Shown piece after piece: positions 11,894-25,500 of a DNA stretch of 64,000 nucleotides (the stretch's first letter is position 1; each line of letters starts with the position of its first letter). Position numbers and translations under genes: made by a program. Source of the DNA: Apostichopus japonicus (Eukaryota; Echinodermata; Holothuroidea; Aspidochirotida; Stichopodidae). The notes under the pieces are model-generated. The model had not been told where the DNA came from. It searched no databases and saw nothing but the letters and a program-made list of their open reading frames with translations. The stretch lies in assembly GCF_037975245.1 (NCBI RefSeq), contig NC_092576.1, positions 6,180,001-6,244,000 of the forward strand. The letters run 5' to 3'.

Positions 11894-12420
11894 TCTACAC
11901 TTCATAAAGAGGACATCGTAGTTAGGCTTTATAAGCAGTTGGTTAGGCCTAATCTTGAGTATGCTGTGCAGGCTTGGAACCTATATTTTGCTAAAGATAA
12001 GGAAGTACTTGAAAAGGTCCAGAGGAGGGCTACTAGGATGATTAGTTCCTTAAAGAGTGTTCCTTATTATAGGCGGTTACAACTGTTGAATCTCACCACA
12101 CTGGAGCTTAGGAGGTTACGTGGGGACTTGATTGTTCCAGTTGTACCAGAGGTCATTGTCTTAAACTCCAAAAGTCACATAGTAGGATTAATATTCGGCA
12201 TAACTTTCTTCTAATAGGGTTGTGAATTAATGGAACGGTTTGCCTGAGAAAGTTGTACTTGCAAGTAGTGTCAATGGGTTTAAGAATGCTTTGGACAAGC
12301 ACTTTAATCATTGTACTCGGGTCTGAGTGTTGAGTCTTCAGATTTTTCTCTCTATAGGGTCCTTGATGGGGACTTAAGTGTCCCTCCTGATCCTTTTTTT
12401 CTACTAAACTAAACTAAACA
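11894..12420 (+). mobile_element. L2/CR1-like LINE, 5'-truncated 3' end, copy A
   Basis: The open segment from about 11,930 encodes the C-terminal part of a LINE reverse transcriptase: [25 protein letters not shown] and LLNLTTLELRRLRGDL are signature stretches. A frame break follows; the downstream part reads VNEWNGLPEKV and FKNALDKHF in another frame, then a stop and a short 3' UTR ending in ctaaactaaactaaac, a simple tandem tail usual in this LINE group. Catalytic RT motifs are absent, so it is dead. The copy at 50,470 has an extra frameshift. Confidence 0.85.
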
Positions 12421-13183
12421 TAGCGAGTATTGCACAGTATTGCAAAAAAAATTCAAGCCATAAATAATAAATTTCATGCAAGGTGTTGGGACCAGCCAGA
12501 GAAGTTTTTTCCCTTAATTTTATTATGAACATTTGCATACACATTTCTTGTCGCATATTTTCCCTGGCTCGTTCCCTATTTTCCCGCGGGTTGAAATGAC
12601 CTCAGAATAGCGTTTGTTGACCCATCTGAACCATTTTTCTTTTTTTTTTTGTGGGAGAGGGGGTGGGGGGTTAGAAACTTACTTTATTTTGTGACTTGAA
12701 GCATTATTGTTCGAGTTTTAAACTGATAGCATACCAAATTCTCCCTACTATGCCCCCAATTATTGGCTTCTCGATATAAGTTGTAGCATGAATCAACAAG
12801 TTCACCTAAAGACGAGAGAAACCTAAAAATGTATAATTCGTTCTTGAATCTCATTAAAGGGATGACCAAGACTGAAAATAATAAAGTAAATATCACATAA
12901 TGGTCACAGCTTTATAGCTTTCACAGTTTTTGAGTTATAAAATATCACTGTTTATATCACAGTTATTACTTTTGGCGCTCCATAGTTCTAAACCATCACA
13001 GTCAGATAGCCGTTAACCGAAGAATCTTTGCAGACGCCACTTTAACAGCTTAGGAAAAGGGATTAATGTTCGCTATTAACTATGAGCTGTTTCGAGTTCG
13101 AAATATTCCCAAAGCTTCCTCTCCTTCAGAGGTTAGGATTCCTTTTTAAGATAAGAAGTAGTTTGACTTACTAATATATTCAG
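12421..13183. other. Spacer, no gene seen
   Basis: The first half matches copy B up to about 51,430; from about 12,900 the two copies are unrelated. No exon or recognised repeat. Confidence 0.5.
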
Positions 13184-13800
13184 TTCGTGTAAGCATATTA
13201 CCTGTCACGCAAGTTTGGACGATACAGCCGAAATATCATCAGTAACAAGGTAAACAGTTGGAATCAGACACAGCATATGATATAGCCGTAAACTATATAG
13301 TAGTAACACTATTTGAAGTGGCTACAGTGCAGTGTCATGTTCCGTATTACGTATACGTGCGTTACTTCCGTATAGGCCTTAGTATAGTATATGTAACACA
13401 GCAGTAACTTCCAGTAACTTCGTCAAGTTCGTGTAAGCATATTACCCGCCACGCAAGTTTGGACGATACAGCCGAAATATCAACAGTAACAAGGTAAACA
13501 GTTGAAATAAGACACAAAATATGCTTTAGCCGGAAACTAGTAGTAACACTATTTGAAGCGGCTACAGTGCAGTGTCATGTTCCGTATTACGTATACGTGC
13601 GTTACTTACGTATAGGCCTTATTATAGTATATGTAACACAGCAGTAACTTCCAGTAACTTCGTCAAGTTCGTGTAAGCATATTACCCGCCACGCAAGTTT
13701 GGACGATACAGCCGAAATATCAACAGTAACAAGGTAAACAGTTGAAATAAGACACAAAATATGCTTTAGCCGGAAACTAGTAGTAACACTATTTGACGAC
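13184..13800. repeat. Tandem triplication, about 240-bp unit
   Basis: The sequence ttcgtgtaagcatattacc starts units at about 13,184, 13,428 and 13,668. Each contains acgcaag, gacgatacagccgaaatatca, agtaacaaggtaaacagttg and, between units, gtcatgttccgtattacg. Units 2 and 3 are nearly identical, so the second duplication is recent. Copy B has one unit (about 53,500-53,930), split by a SINE fragment. Confidence 0.85.
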
Positions 13801-14011
13801 ATTTGTCAACTACAGGACTGGCGTTAGTACTAACTAGGCTATACTATAGTGCCTAGGCAAACACCATAGAGCAGGATGCTGGATATAAGAAGTAGAAGGC
13901 GAAATGTCCAAAATAGCGGTGCCAGTATGGAGATTCCGGCGCCATTATCGAACTGGGCGAATTGCGCAATATATGAACGTCGTCTGCTCACTCTTTCGTT
14001 AATACCAACTT

Positions 14012-15544
14012 GGGTCATTCCGTGTCACATCACAGATGGCTGTTGCTGGACCCTCTTCAAAAATTACCATCCTCATTGCATGATTAGAGCATCAAGAAAT
14101 AACCATAATCTGAAAATTTCAGTTGCACTGCTTCAAAATTGGCTGATTTATCACACTTTGAAATTCCGCAATATGTCACCACCGTGACATTTTGGCATTT
14201 TCTTGATTTTGGGGTCCGATTTCTCAGCAATTAAACATTCTCCTATATTTCTATGACATCAACCTATAGACTTTTTGTCCCATAGAATGGAAACAACAGG
14301 CTATAAAAGAACTGTTTTGAGAAGTAAGGTCAACTAAAAACTGCTAAAATATTAAATTTTGATATGTTTCGCTATACAGATGCTATTGTAGTGATAAATT
14401 GCAACTAAAATACTGCTCCTGGGTAATTGATTCTTTCAGAGGTTATTATGTCCAGTCGAAACAAGCCAGTATAATAATTACAATGCTTTCCTGTAATATA
14501 TTTGCAAGTTTTGCAGCTCTAAAATTGCTATGTCATGCTGCGATTCAGCATGAGGAAGGGTGTTTGATGCCCTGATATTTTACCAACGTAACCATGTGAG
14601 AGTTGTTTAAGGGTTTTTTATTTTAATTATTAGTAAAACGTTCTTACAGTTCACCAGCTTCAGGGTTCTATCTTTTCTCAATATTAATTTATTAAGTTGT
14701 AAAGTTGCCCTGAAGTACAAAATATGTCGTCTTTTTTGACAGCCAATAATTTAGAACGGGTCACGTTGAAAAATATGTCTTTTTTTTATTAGAAGAGATA
14801 TAGTATCACCCTGTGTGTGCAAACAACTTCATTAGGGCATTTTGCCTTATTTGTATATGAAAAATCCTCAAAGTTTGGGATTTTTACACACACACACAAT
14901 AAAAAGTTTTTGCCCTTTGCGTGCTCTATATTTCAACGTTTATTATCTAATATTCATTTGAGAATTTGTTCCATCCTCTGATCAAAATCATAGCATTTCG
15001 TTGTCTTTTAAATTATCTCAAAGGCCTCTTAGTTTGAATTTTGTGTTATCACTTCACGCTTCGTTGACCTGCCAGCGAGACAGCATCAAAACGGATCGAA
15101 TTATATCAAGAACAAGATTATATTCAAGACCTTTTGCAAAATATTAGCTGTACCTCATCTGCTTTACCTGTAACTATGTAGCTGTACCTCATCTGCACCT
15201 GTCTTACACAGACGTTTTGTAATTGTAAGTAAAATAAAACATTTATAATTTTTTTTAAACAGCACTCCAGTGTAAGAAAGTATAACTAAATTGCACAACA
15301 CGCCTGTACGGGACATTTTGAATACAAATATTATTTCTTTAAAGAAAATCTCCACTTTTGATATTCGTATATATGATTGAATTTATAATCTTTCGAAATT
15401 TCAACAATTTCTCACGATTTCGTCGCCTTTTTCGCAATCCCGCATGAACTTAATATAAATGTTACGTTGCCTTTGTCATTGATCGTAGACAGTGTGATTT
15501 TAGAATCGGGATAAGTTAAAGAATAAATCCAGGGGAACCTTCCC
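14012..15544. other. 1.53-kb block present in copy A only
   Basis: Copy B passes directly from the sequence ending aataccaac to gatgatcaaaagcataat; copy A has this block in between. Its left part begins ttgggtcattccgtgtcac, a motif that looks like an interspersed repeat. No clear terminal repeats or target duplication, so insertion in A and deletion in B are both possible. No gene seen. Confidence 0.6.
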
Positions 15545-17759
15545 GATGATCAAAAGCATAATTTCATCCATCATATTAAGGTTGCTCGTTAAACATCACA
15601 AAGGCCAGAGCATTCACCCAAAAGAAGGGAATCCGTTTCTATGATCTCTGTACTTGCGATATTCCTCGATAAGATTTTTTTTAGAAAGTCGTTGCTAAAG
15701 AATATTTCTAATCTAATCCGCAGATCAGGACTGGGCCGCTGCAATAATTGAATTCTCACATATCGCAATGGCCGCCACAAAAGCCACGTAAGATTAAATA
15801 TATTAATTTTCTTTTAAATGAAAGATTCAAATGTGTTTATACTGGTCAATTATACATGACAGTACTTAAAAGTATTGATTACTTTATTTGTTTAATTTAC
15901 ATTCTTCTTTATATAAGCAATGTTGTATACTGAAAATCTTTCATAAGCCGGACTTCTCGTTCCCAGATAACCTTTGGAATAGGAGCAAGGGATCAGTGTC
16001 GAAGTGGGAGGGATTGTACAAACCCATTAAGGGTAGTAGGACATCACAGTGTCGTTGAATAGAGCAGGTGAACCACAAAGATATCGCAAATCGCTCATAA
16101 AATGAATCCTCTCTGCATTCTGTTCCACAAATTCCATTATTAAAGATATATGACCTTTGATTGATTGGTTTAATTTATCAGCAAAATTGCACGTCTTGAT
16201 TACACATTCCTAAGTGTCTCAACAAAGGGCCCTTTTTATGTGACAAACAATGACAAAACAGAACTTACATGGGCACTTCTAATCTATGAAACGGAGCACT
16301 TTTTGACGTTTTTGTTAAGAAAACATAGGCACTTGTCAATTTGGATTCCCCGCATCGGGTCAATCGCCCATGGATATAACATAAATGGTATATGCCAAAG
16401 CTTAAAGGCCAAACTTGACTTCTAGTAAAACTGGTTCTATATCTACACAGGTTTCCAAGATATTTTCCTTCAAATATGCTAAAACTCTGGAATGCTCACT
16501 TACGGGTTCAGAGATCGATGACGTCGGCGCCTCAGTGCAATCCTAAGTCTTAATTTTAATCCATTGTTTTAAAATTTGGAATAACTCCACCAACACATGT
16601 TCTTTTATCTCCATCAAAGCAAAAAGCATCTTGGATGACATTTAACACCATTTTTGCGTGACAAATTTGCAATCCATCTTAACATGACATTTGAGGCCAT
16701 AAAAGTCTTCACGATAAGCTTGTGTTGCATCTGATAAACTGACCTAATGGTCTTTGTATAAGACTAAATACGGTCCAGTCACTTCAAAGGGATTAACCTC
16801 ACTTATATAAAGGGTCATTTCTTTAAAGTATAAAGTGTTATAGACATCCAACATTGGCTAATAGCAGCGTGTTTTGATGGTCTACAAAATATGAAGTTTA
16901 ATTTTGTAACTTAAGTCATCATTTTTATCCGTATACCTCAACTTTCTATTTCTATAATATGCCTATTATATACCTTGTAAATACTGTTGCTATGGTGACG
17001 GAAGTCTTGGGTGTGAGGTCGGACAAAGTGGGTGCTCAGAGAGTTCAGAGAGGCTGAGTCAGAATTAATGAAGATGGGGGTTAAGAGAGGGTTAGAAATG
17101 TGTGTTTTCTAAAGTGTATGTTATATGTATAGGCTACCGTATATGGTATTAAGGAAAGAGGGAGTTAACTTTGACTTTGGAATTGGCCTTGTGTTGTTGT
17201 GGTGGCTGTTTAGAAATGAAGCAACGGTGTGACTGAGTGAAGTTACTGGAAACTTATGGAGACCTGAGAGATTGAGTGAAAGAATTAGGACTGTGTGTGG
17301 ATACATGTAGTGATAGAATAAAATTTACTGGACATTATCAATATTCTTTCATTTTATCTTTGGATTCTGAACTTAGTTCAACGTTTCTGCAAGAAAATCT
17401 GCAGCTTTTTGGGGACTACTAATACATCGAACCTCTGCTACACAGGTTCTTCTTAATTTAATGGGAAACTATTGACGTCGTGGATCTATAGGCCAGAATT
17501 ATCCTAATTATTAGGCCTTTAACGTCTCGTTTCTTACATCTGTCAGATAAGTATATCAATTAGTTTGCTCTAGACACTTTTAAAGATTATAATTCCACGC
17601 ATTCATTACAAGTCTGTGCCATTTGCAAGACTACAGGTACAGTCTAAGAGCTATCCATCAACATTACTTTAATTAAAAATCACTCTTAATTCTTCGTTAT
17701 CATGGAAACAAGCTTCCAACCTTGACCTTACTTTCACTTCTTGCCTTCCATATATACAG
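15545..17759. other. Upstream region of gene A; first exon not located
   Basis: Closely matched by 54,105-56,329. The propeller exon needs a 5' exon ending in phase 2, and no Met is in frame just upstream of it. No convincing first exon was found here, although a short one could be missed. Several open stretches differ by frameshifts between copies and so are unlikely to be coding. Confidence 0.5.
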
Positions 17760-18582
17760 AGGGCATGCAACGATACCACGATTCACTGTACAAGATGGTT
17801 ACACGGTGTGTTCCATAGACGTGCAAGATACAGGCCGTTTGGCTGTCGCTGGATATAATGAAAAGACACACTGCAGCTTTATCGATCTGTTTATGCTACA
17901 TTTTGATCCATATTCTGGAGAAAAACCGTCGTTATTTACGTCAGAGCCTTGTTATTCTAAAGAATTTACCGAGTTTGGTTCATCGTGGCGGTCGGTTGTG
18001 TCATTGGATGGTAATTTGTTTCTAACGTGTTGTGAGGGCACGATAGCATTGTACCAAAGTAGTAATGGCGGTCTGGTCAATCAAGGAAAGTTTACCGGTA
18101 AAGCCAGGTGTATGACAACCAGAAATGGTTTAATTTATGTCGGTTTAGATGGATCCAAAGAGGTGATTGTTTTTGATTTGAAAGAATTGAGACCAAAAAG
18201 GACAATCACTTTAACAGAATTACAAGATGGTGAATGCCCCGTTGATATAACAGTTAGTAATAATAAACTGTTTATCTGTACAGACTATTATATGAGAGCT
18301 TTAAAGTGTAATAGTGACGGAGAACTAGAACAGGTGTATACACACAAACAGTACAGATCTGCTTGGAGTATAACAGTCTGTGAAGAGAAAGGATTAATAT
18401 TTATATTATGGGGCGGTTTAGGGAGTAGAAACGTTGTTGTTTACTCGCGATCCATCTCTGGGGGTCATATCTTGGCTTCTTGTAAAGTTCCTGATTATTC
18501 CTTGAGAATCGGGATCAATAATAACATAAACAGATTGGCTGTGGTAACCTGGGAAACTGGAGAAGTATATGAATATCACACA
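17760..18582 (+). CDS. Gene A exon: beta-propeller domain
   Basis: Starts after tatatacag in phase 2 and ends at caca/gtaagt in phase 0; 274 codons. Repeated short blade patterns are visible (CSIDVQDTGRLAVAGY, SVVSLDGNLFLTCC, CMTTRNGLIYVGLDG, DITVSNNKLFICT, SITVCEEKGLIFILWG), each two or three beta-strands with a Gly/Asp turn. This fits a WD40/NHL/YVTN-type propeller of about six or seven blades, probably a ligand- or protein-binding sensor. Which propeller family it belongs to is not clear. No in-frame Met precedes the acceptor, so an upstream exon supplies the start. Confidence 0.75.
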
Positions 18583-19500
18583 GTAAGTACTAATACATGA
18601 TATATAGGCCTAATGTAAAACTTGGGACTTTATATCACTTTTATTCAAACTGTCCTTTGAATGAAGATACACGAATTCGGTTTCATTCAATGCGAACAAG
18701 TGAGGAGAAGACACTGTTTCGAGATCTAATTTTCAAACTTTAAAAAATAAGAACATTTTTGGTTTCTTGCTGAAAGCAAAGGAACCTTTGTAGCCAGGTC
18801 GGCTTGTTTTTACATGTGTGTGTGTATGTGTGTCACAATTAAGTTTGTTTGCACGATAACTCAACAGGTCACAGGGTCAAACGTCAAACTTTGCAAATCG
18901 CAATAACTTTGCAACTACAAGTTGGAGTTTCTTCAAACTTGGTATGGTGAAGTTGATAGACCAACTATTTTGTTAAATATAGTGCATTGGAACAGCAGTG
19001 TGAAGTCAATTAATGTGTAGCCTTATAGGCTAAGTATTATCAACATTGATAAGTACTAAAATATTTACTTTCCATATTTAGCTGAGCACAAATAACAAAT
19101 AACACAAATACAGTTTTATTTGAATACAAAATCATATGTGTAGGCTCTCCCCGTCTCAGCTATAGGTTCGTGGACACGTTGTAACCGAGGAGTGGATGGA
19201 AATTACTCGAATTAGTTGAGGATCCACTTCACACCCCTTCTCACCCACATCTCCCTCATCCCCTTCTCAATCTTCTGCTGAAAGCTAGAAACAGTATCAT
19301 AAACAAATATATATTTACAAACAACTGCTTTTATAATTGTTATCATTCTTGGTGAAGTGCATGGACTGTTATATTTGAAGTGTTTGATAAGCAACCCGCT
19401 CGAGCTAAAACAAAACTACGTTAGTGCATGGCTAGTCTAAGGTGCTAAATAACGTCAGTGTTGCCTAGTAACTCTTGAAATTAAGTATTAAAGCAGTACA

Positions 19501-19585
<85 letters not shown>

Positions 19586-22500
19586 AGATTTCTCTTAGAA
19601 ACCGGTATACTCTGAACAATGCTTACCATGTTAATTTTATTTAGAGGCCGAAATTGTGTTCCAATGGGAATTAAGGTTAAGGCTGACTCATGGAAGAACG
19701 AAGCTCATACTGGAAGCTCAGCATCATTCGCCTGTATGCATGTACACTGACACATACGATGAACCGATTTTGGAACAAATTTTCATCCACTCTATTTACT
19801 CCCGCCTGAAGCCCCCAACTTCACTCACAAAATGTCCAGTATACTATATTTTGTCAGGTTTCTATTTTGAATAATAACGGAAAATAGTAGAGAATTTTCC
19901 AATACACCACTGTTAGATAAGACTATGGGACCGTCGACCACACGACCACACGGATCTGTAGACTTTACAGACAGACCACCTGTATTGACGTTAAGCCAGC
20001 ACCCTCCCCCGTCCTTCCCCTCCTAATCTTGCAACTGATTCATGCATATTTATGAGGAGGCAGGCTGAGCATTATTTTTGTAAGTGAAGTATGTAAACAC
20101 GATAACTCAACTGATTTTGGTGCTCATATAATGAATATTAACCGAGTTCACGTGGTCAAATGTCGAAATCTCAAAATTGCAATAACTGCAAAATCCTCTT
20201 TATTTGGAGTCTACTACCACCAGTCTAATATTTGATTTTCTTTTTGTTATAGAGTGACATATTTACTTTTGATAACCTCCTGAAGTGCTCAGATGCATTG
20301 ATTGAGAAAGATGACTGTCAGAAGCTACTTGACTACCTTGAAGTTCCAGCTAAGGCATCAAAGGACATTATTGAGAGTGATGCACCTTTTTCATCTCTTG
20401 TCCACCATCTCAGAGAGGCAGGGAAGGTTTCTTATGATGACATCAACTATTTAATGACAGCATGCTCTGACAAAGGACTGAGTAAATTGATGACAGTATT
20501 AACTGTCTACCAACAAACTCAAGGTATGTTTATATCAGAGAGCGTAACAAGTTAAATATGTTATGCCTTGCAAAACATGCAAACGCATTGCCCTCAAAAT
20601 ATATAAATACAATTTGAGGTTATACACCATTGTATTGTTTAACCAACCAATGGTTGATAGAATAAGGATCATCCACCAATACCCTTAAATAGAAATAATG
20701 TGATAAATGAGTTGGCAAGAAATTGAATAACCGCAATTGACTGTAAAGTACGCAAACCCAGAAAGAGAATCCAATTTGGATGTTCAGAAGTTAAATTATT
20801 CCACACTTCATGCTTCATTCAATGTCCAGGTCTTGCATCACAGTCAATTCTTTGCATATATGTCTGTAACTTATGGGATATACTCTCAAGTTTGATTGGG
20901 ATATGTTCAGACAAGATTAGTAAAATTTTGGAATTTTCTTCCTTTTTAAATTTTGTAATTTAGTATTCTTGATAGATGGGAGCATCATTGAAGGCGCCTG
21001 ACTTTGTTGAATTGCTCAGAAGCAGAGCCAAACTAAACCCCCCAATAAAGTAAAATATTTACATGGTCACCTCAAATAACATTCTAAAGTTGGACCAAAA
21101 TGTGACCTCACTCTAAATTTAGTGCAAGTTTGTTTCAATATTTTTGGGGAAGTTTTGACCGGATAAATTATTACATAACTAAATCTCTTGGATGGAAGAC
21201 AATCTTTAACAATGTTTGCATCCTATATGTTTGTTTCAGATTCAAAGTTTACTACAAAAGGAGGTGATAAACAACAGCCAACCGGAAGACTAAATGCAGA
21301 GGAGGAGGATAGAGAGCAACTCACTGATAAACTATCAAAATCAGGTGAACAGCATCAAATTACTGGAAGACTTCAAGCTGCAGAGGAAGAGAGACAGAAA
21401 CTCAGTGATAAACTAAAAGAATTAGAAAATGATAGACAACAATTTATAAGACGACTAAACACAGCAAATGAGGAAAGACAAAAAGTTGCTGAAACATTAA
21501 AGTCAACAGAGGAAGAAAGACAACAGCTCTTTGAAAGATTACAGACAGCAGAGGAAGAAAGACAACAATTGAAAGATACACTGCAGGCAACAGAGGAAGA
21601 ACGACAACAGCTGGATGGAAAATTGAAGACCACAGAGGAAGAACGACAACAGCTGGATGGAAAATTGAAGACCACAGAGGAAGAAAGAAAACAATTCAAA
21701 GATGCATTGAAGGCAACAGAAGAGGAAAGACGACAGCTGAATGGAAAACTAAAGAGCACAGCGGAGGAAAAACAACACTTTAAAGATGCATTGAAGGCAA
21801 TAGACTATGAAAGGCAACAACTCACTGGAAGACTACAGACATCAGAGAAGGAAAGACAACAATTGAAAGATACACTGCAGGCAACAGAGGAAGAAAGACA
21901 ACAACTTACGGGAAGATTAAAGACTACAGAGGAGGAAAAACAACACTTCAGTGACAGATTGAATAAGCAGAAAGAGGTTAGACTTCACATAATATGTGAT
22001 TATAGATAACTGATGACTAAGTTACCTGACTTGGGCCATGAGAAAGTTAGTCACTATGAACAAGACAACTACCCTTGTAGTAGTGTCAAGTGACTTTGTA
22101 ATTTTTTATTTACAAACACATGTATTTTCAGAAATTTGGGAATGTTTATGATGCCCAACAGTAGAGATCAAATTTTGAACATATGAACAGCTTTATGTCT
22201 TTAGAATTTTATGGAAACATGATATTAAGTTCATGTGATTTACATTAACTCAACGTGTATCAATAGAGACCAAGAACAGAACATTCAGAGAGTATTCATT
22301 TCATGATGTATTGCTATTTTAATGTGGAAGCTTACTACTGAATTGTACTAATTGCTTAGTTACAAGTGACAGTCTCAGTTAACTAGCAAAAGTAAACAGA
22401 GGAATTCTTCGTGTGCTTTGGCACAAAGTCTAGTAGAAAAAGCATATCATGGAAAATATTGAATATTAAAACAATATATAATTAGTTAATCTATTTGATA

Positions 22501-25500
22501 TAAATGAACGCCTGTCCTTCAATGTGATAGACCTACATACCTTCTTCTAGAACAGTAGTTCTACCGTTAATGGAAGATACTTTTGAAGTTAGCTCACAAT
22601 TTTCAACACTAACTTATTGTGAACATTTGCTTTTCTCTGAACCACGTAGTAATTACCCAATAGTCACACCCTCAAATAATTGTCGCAGAGGTCATCATAT
22701 CAGCCTGCCTGAAATAAGTTTGGAGGAATTTGTTTACTTGAACTCTTTCCCTTCAGACCGTCTACTTTAATTTGTTAAGTTGAATGTTTTCGCTTCGTAC
22801 CGACTACTTCAATGTTAGTATATATTTTAATTGGTGGCAAGTAACCACGGGAGATGCATCCTTTTCAGTTGTCTCATACACTGTATTGTTTACATGACAG
22901 GAGCTGGAAAAGGCCAAATCAAGTCTGAGGGCTACAAAAATAGAACTTGAGAAGTCTCAACTGGAATATGCAAAAGAAGCCATGGCTTTACAAGAAGTCC
23001 TGAAGCAGAATAGGGAAGCCTTACATCAGCAAGCATTGGTAAGTATGATAAAGCATAGTAAGTGAATTATTAAAATAGATTAGTGTGTATGTGTAGCCAG
23101 CATACCATTAGTAGCAAAAGAAGTGTGTTTGTAAAGTGAGCAAAACATTGTGACGAGACCATTACTGTGCTGAATTTATGATCAAACTTTCCACTGTCGG
23201 TGTAACAAGGTGACAGCACAAGCTTGAGCTTTACAAACCATAGTTCAATAATTTTCACAAATGTCCTTAATTCATGCTACAAGTAGTGTGAAGTGAGTAA
23301 TGAGTACATTCACCTATTCTAAACTCAGTTGCTTCTATCAGCTAAAGACTTAATTGGTGTAACTTGACAGGTGACAGAACTGAGGTTCTTTTTTTTAATG
23401 TGACAGTACAACAAATAAGATATTTCCTATGTTGTTTATTTGCAGGCTTCATCCGCCTCTGTAACGGAGGAAGCCACCATACTAGCAGAACGCGAAACTC
23501 TTGACATATCACAGGGATCAAATTTGGCAGGTATGATCACAATAAAAAGATCATTGCTGCTGCCCTGTGTTAAATTTCCAGGCAGTAGGTTTTCTTATGT
23601 AAGGGATGGGGAAGGGGTGGTTACACGAGTCAATGTAAGCAGTGTAGGATTGATTGTCAAACTATCACTTCTGTTCAGATATTAAAATTGTCAAGTGAGC
23701 TCTGCAGAGGTGTAAATAAATCAAGGATTATCATAAAAACAGGTGAAATCTCTGTAATTTCTTGCCGATGGCAGAAGGAATCTTTGTGATGATGGTGATG
23801 ACGTGTGTGTGTTTGTGACACTTGCTCGTAAACCCTTTAACTTCAGAAGGATAACTGGGTTTATTTCATATTTGGTATGTAGGTTGCCTGTATTGCTTTT
23901 GTGAATATCAAAAGCCATTTGAGGTCAAGAGCGGGGAAAAAATTAGCCTGTTCGATTCTTATATGTGGTTATGAATTTCTGTGATTAGTTCAGCAGAATC
24001 TATTGTGCTGGTGGAGGCGAAAGGTCGCTTAGGGGATGTCTAAAAAACGAACATAACAACCACTGAGGGTCATATGATGTGCTCCATGGTAGCACCTAAC
24101 TTCGATCCAACTCATTTGTGTGCCTTTATCCCTTCTACAGCTAATGTCATAATTTGATAACTGCCACAGTCCTGCAAAAAACTTAGCCTCACACATACAT
24201 TTTACTAAGTGTTGCACGTATCGATGTTTACTGCAATTGTTCAATTGCAAAATTGCTGGTTCCTTTAAAAGATTGAACTGCAGATGAAACACTTACAGAA
24301 TATCAGGACTGTACATGCACATTGTACATTGACATAAGTAGTATAGAACAGGATTCGCTGTTCCTTAGCAACACACATCTAATTGCCTTACATGGCCTCA
24401 CAGATGCAGAACAAGCATTTTCAGAAACAGAGCAAATAAATATCAAAATCGTCTACTCAAGCAACTAATATTGAACTATACAGTAAATGTCATAGTATAT
24501 GTTATAGTGGAGTTTTGTTGTTTAAGAAACTCCTACATGTTCTGACAAAGTGTTAAAGTAACAAACCTGTTTAGGAGCAGCAGGAGCACATCACAAGATC
24601 CTGCATGGTTTGTATGTTTTTCTAGTGTGTAGTGTGATGTCTATATTTACATATATCCCTGGGATCAAGGAGCAAATAACATATCATATCAGCACCTCAA
24701 GGGCTTTCTTGTGAACTATTGTAGAAAATGAAAGCCTTACCTAATTCCTCTTTATAGTGTTTGTACTTTCATGTCATCAAGTGAGAAAGATCACACCCTC
24801 CTAAAATATGCAGGGTATAATTTGATGATTTTGAATCATTTGGCCCTAAATATCATCTGAAGCCCATTGCTATGTTATAAAACAGTGACAGTTAAAGATG
24901 CTATGGTAACACTGATGCTTGTTGTGTATGTGAGCAGTTACATCAACAGTACTTTAACCAGAGGGGAACCTATCCCAGCAGTTACTTGCCTTAAATACAT
25001 TATATATGCATCACAAGAGTAGTTGCAAGCAAATAACCCTGGCTGAAGTTCATACTGCAGATGAAGAGCAGTATCAATCTAAAAAGAGTCAGCGCTTACA
25101 TGGTTTGATGACAGGGAATCGTGTGACATAACACCACAACGATGAAAGAAAAACAGAGAGGCATTGTTTGTTGTTGATAATTTATTTTGATTGCTCACTA
25201 TAACAGAAAAGTGCTGACTTTGCATGTTAAATTGTTATCCTGATGAGATCCATTTGATTTTTTGTCATCTTGACCTCTGCTCACCTCAAATGACGTTCGA
25301 CTTCCACCAAAAACAATGGGTTCTTGCAATCACTATAAGAAAGACTCATGCAAAGTATGAGTATGAGATGTAACCTATCTGAGGATATCATGTTTACAAG
25401 GTTTTTGTTTATAAGACTTTACAGAGTGTGACTTCCACCAAAACAGTGGGGTTATTGTGCTCATTATAGGGAAGCCCCTTGTGAAATGTTAGAATAAATA

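Larger units (their letters stand above)
6296..24780. repeat. Segmental duplication, copy A
   Basis: The order of minisatellite, two hAT MITEs, SINE, LINE tail, spacer, propeller exon, DED exon, coiled-coil exon and following exons is repeated in the same orientation from about 42,025 to the window end. Most of it reads as near-identical. Large indels are the hAT/LINE insertion in B, a block at 14,012-15,544 only in A, and a block at about 51,440-53,490 only in B. The right limit is set by the window end in B, not by loss of homology. Confidence 0.9.

Noticed and set aside
17702-17760. Start of gene A at the ATG at 17,702
   Set aside because: That Met is in another frame and stops after seven codons; the in-frame extension upstream of 17,760 has no Met. 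An upstream exon is needed.
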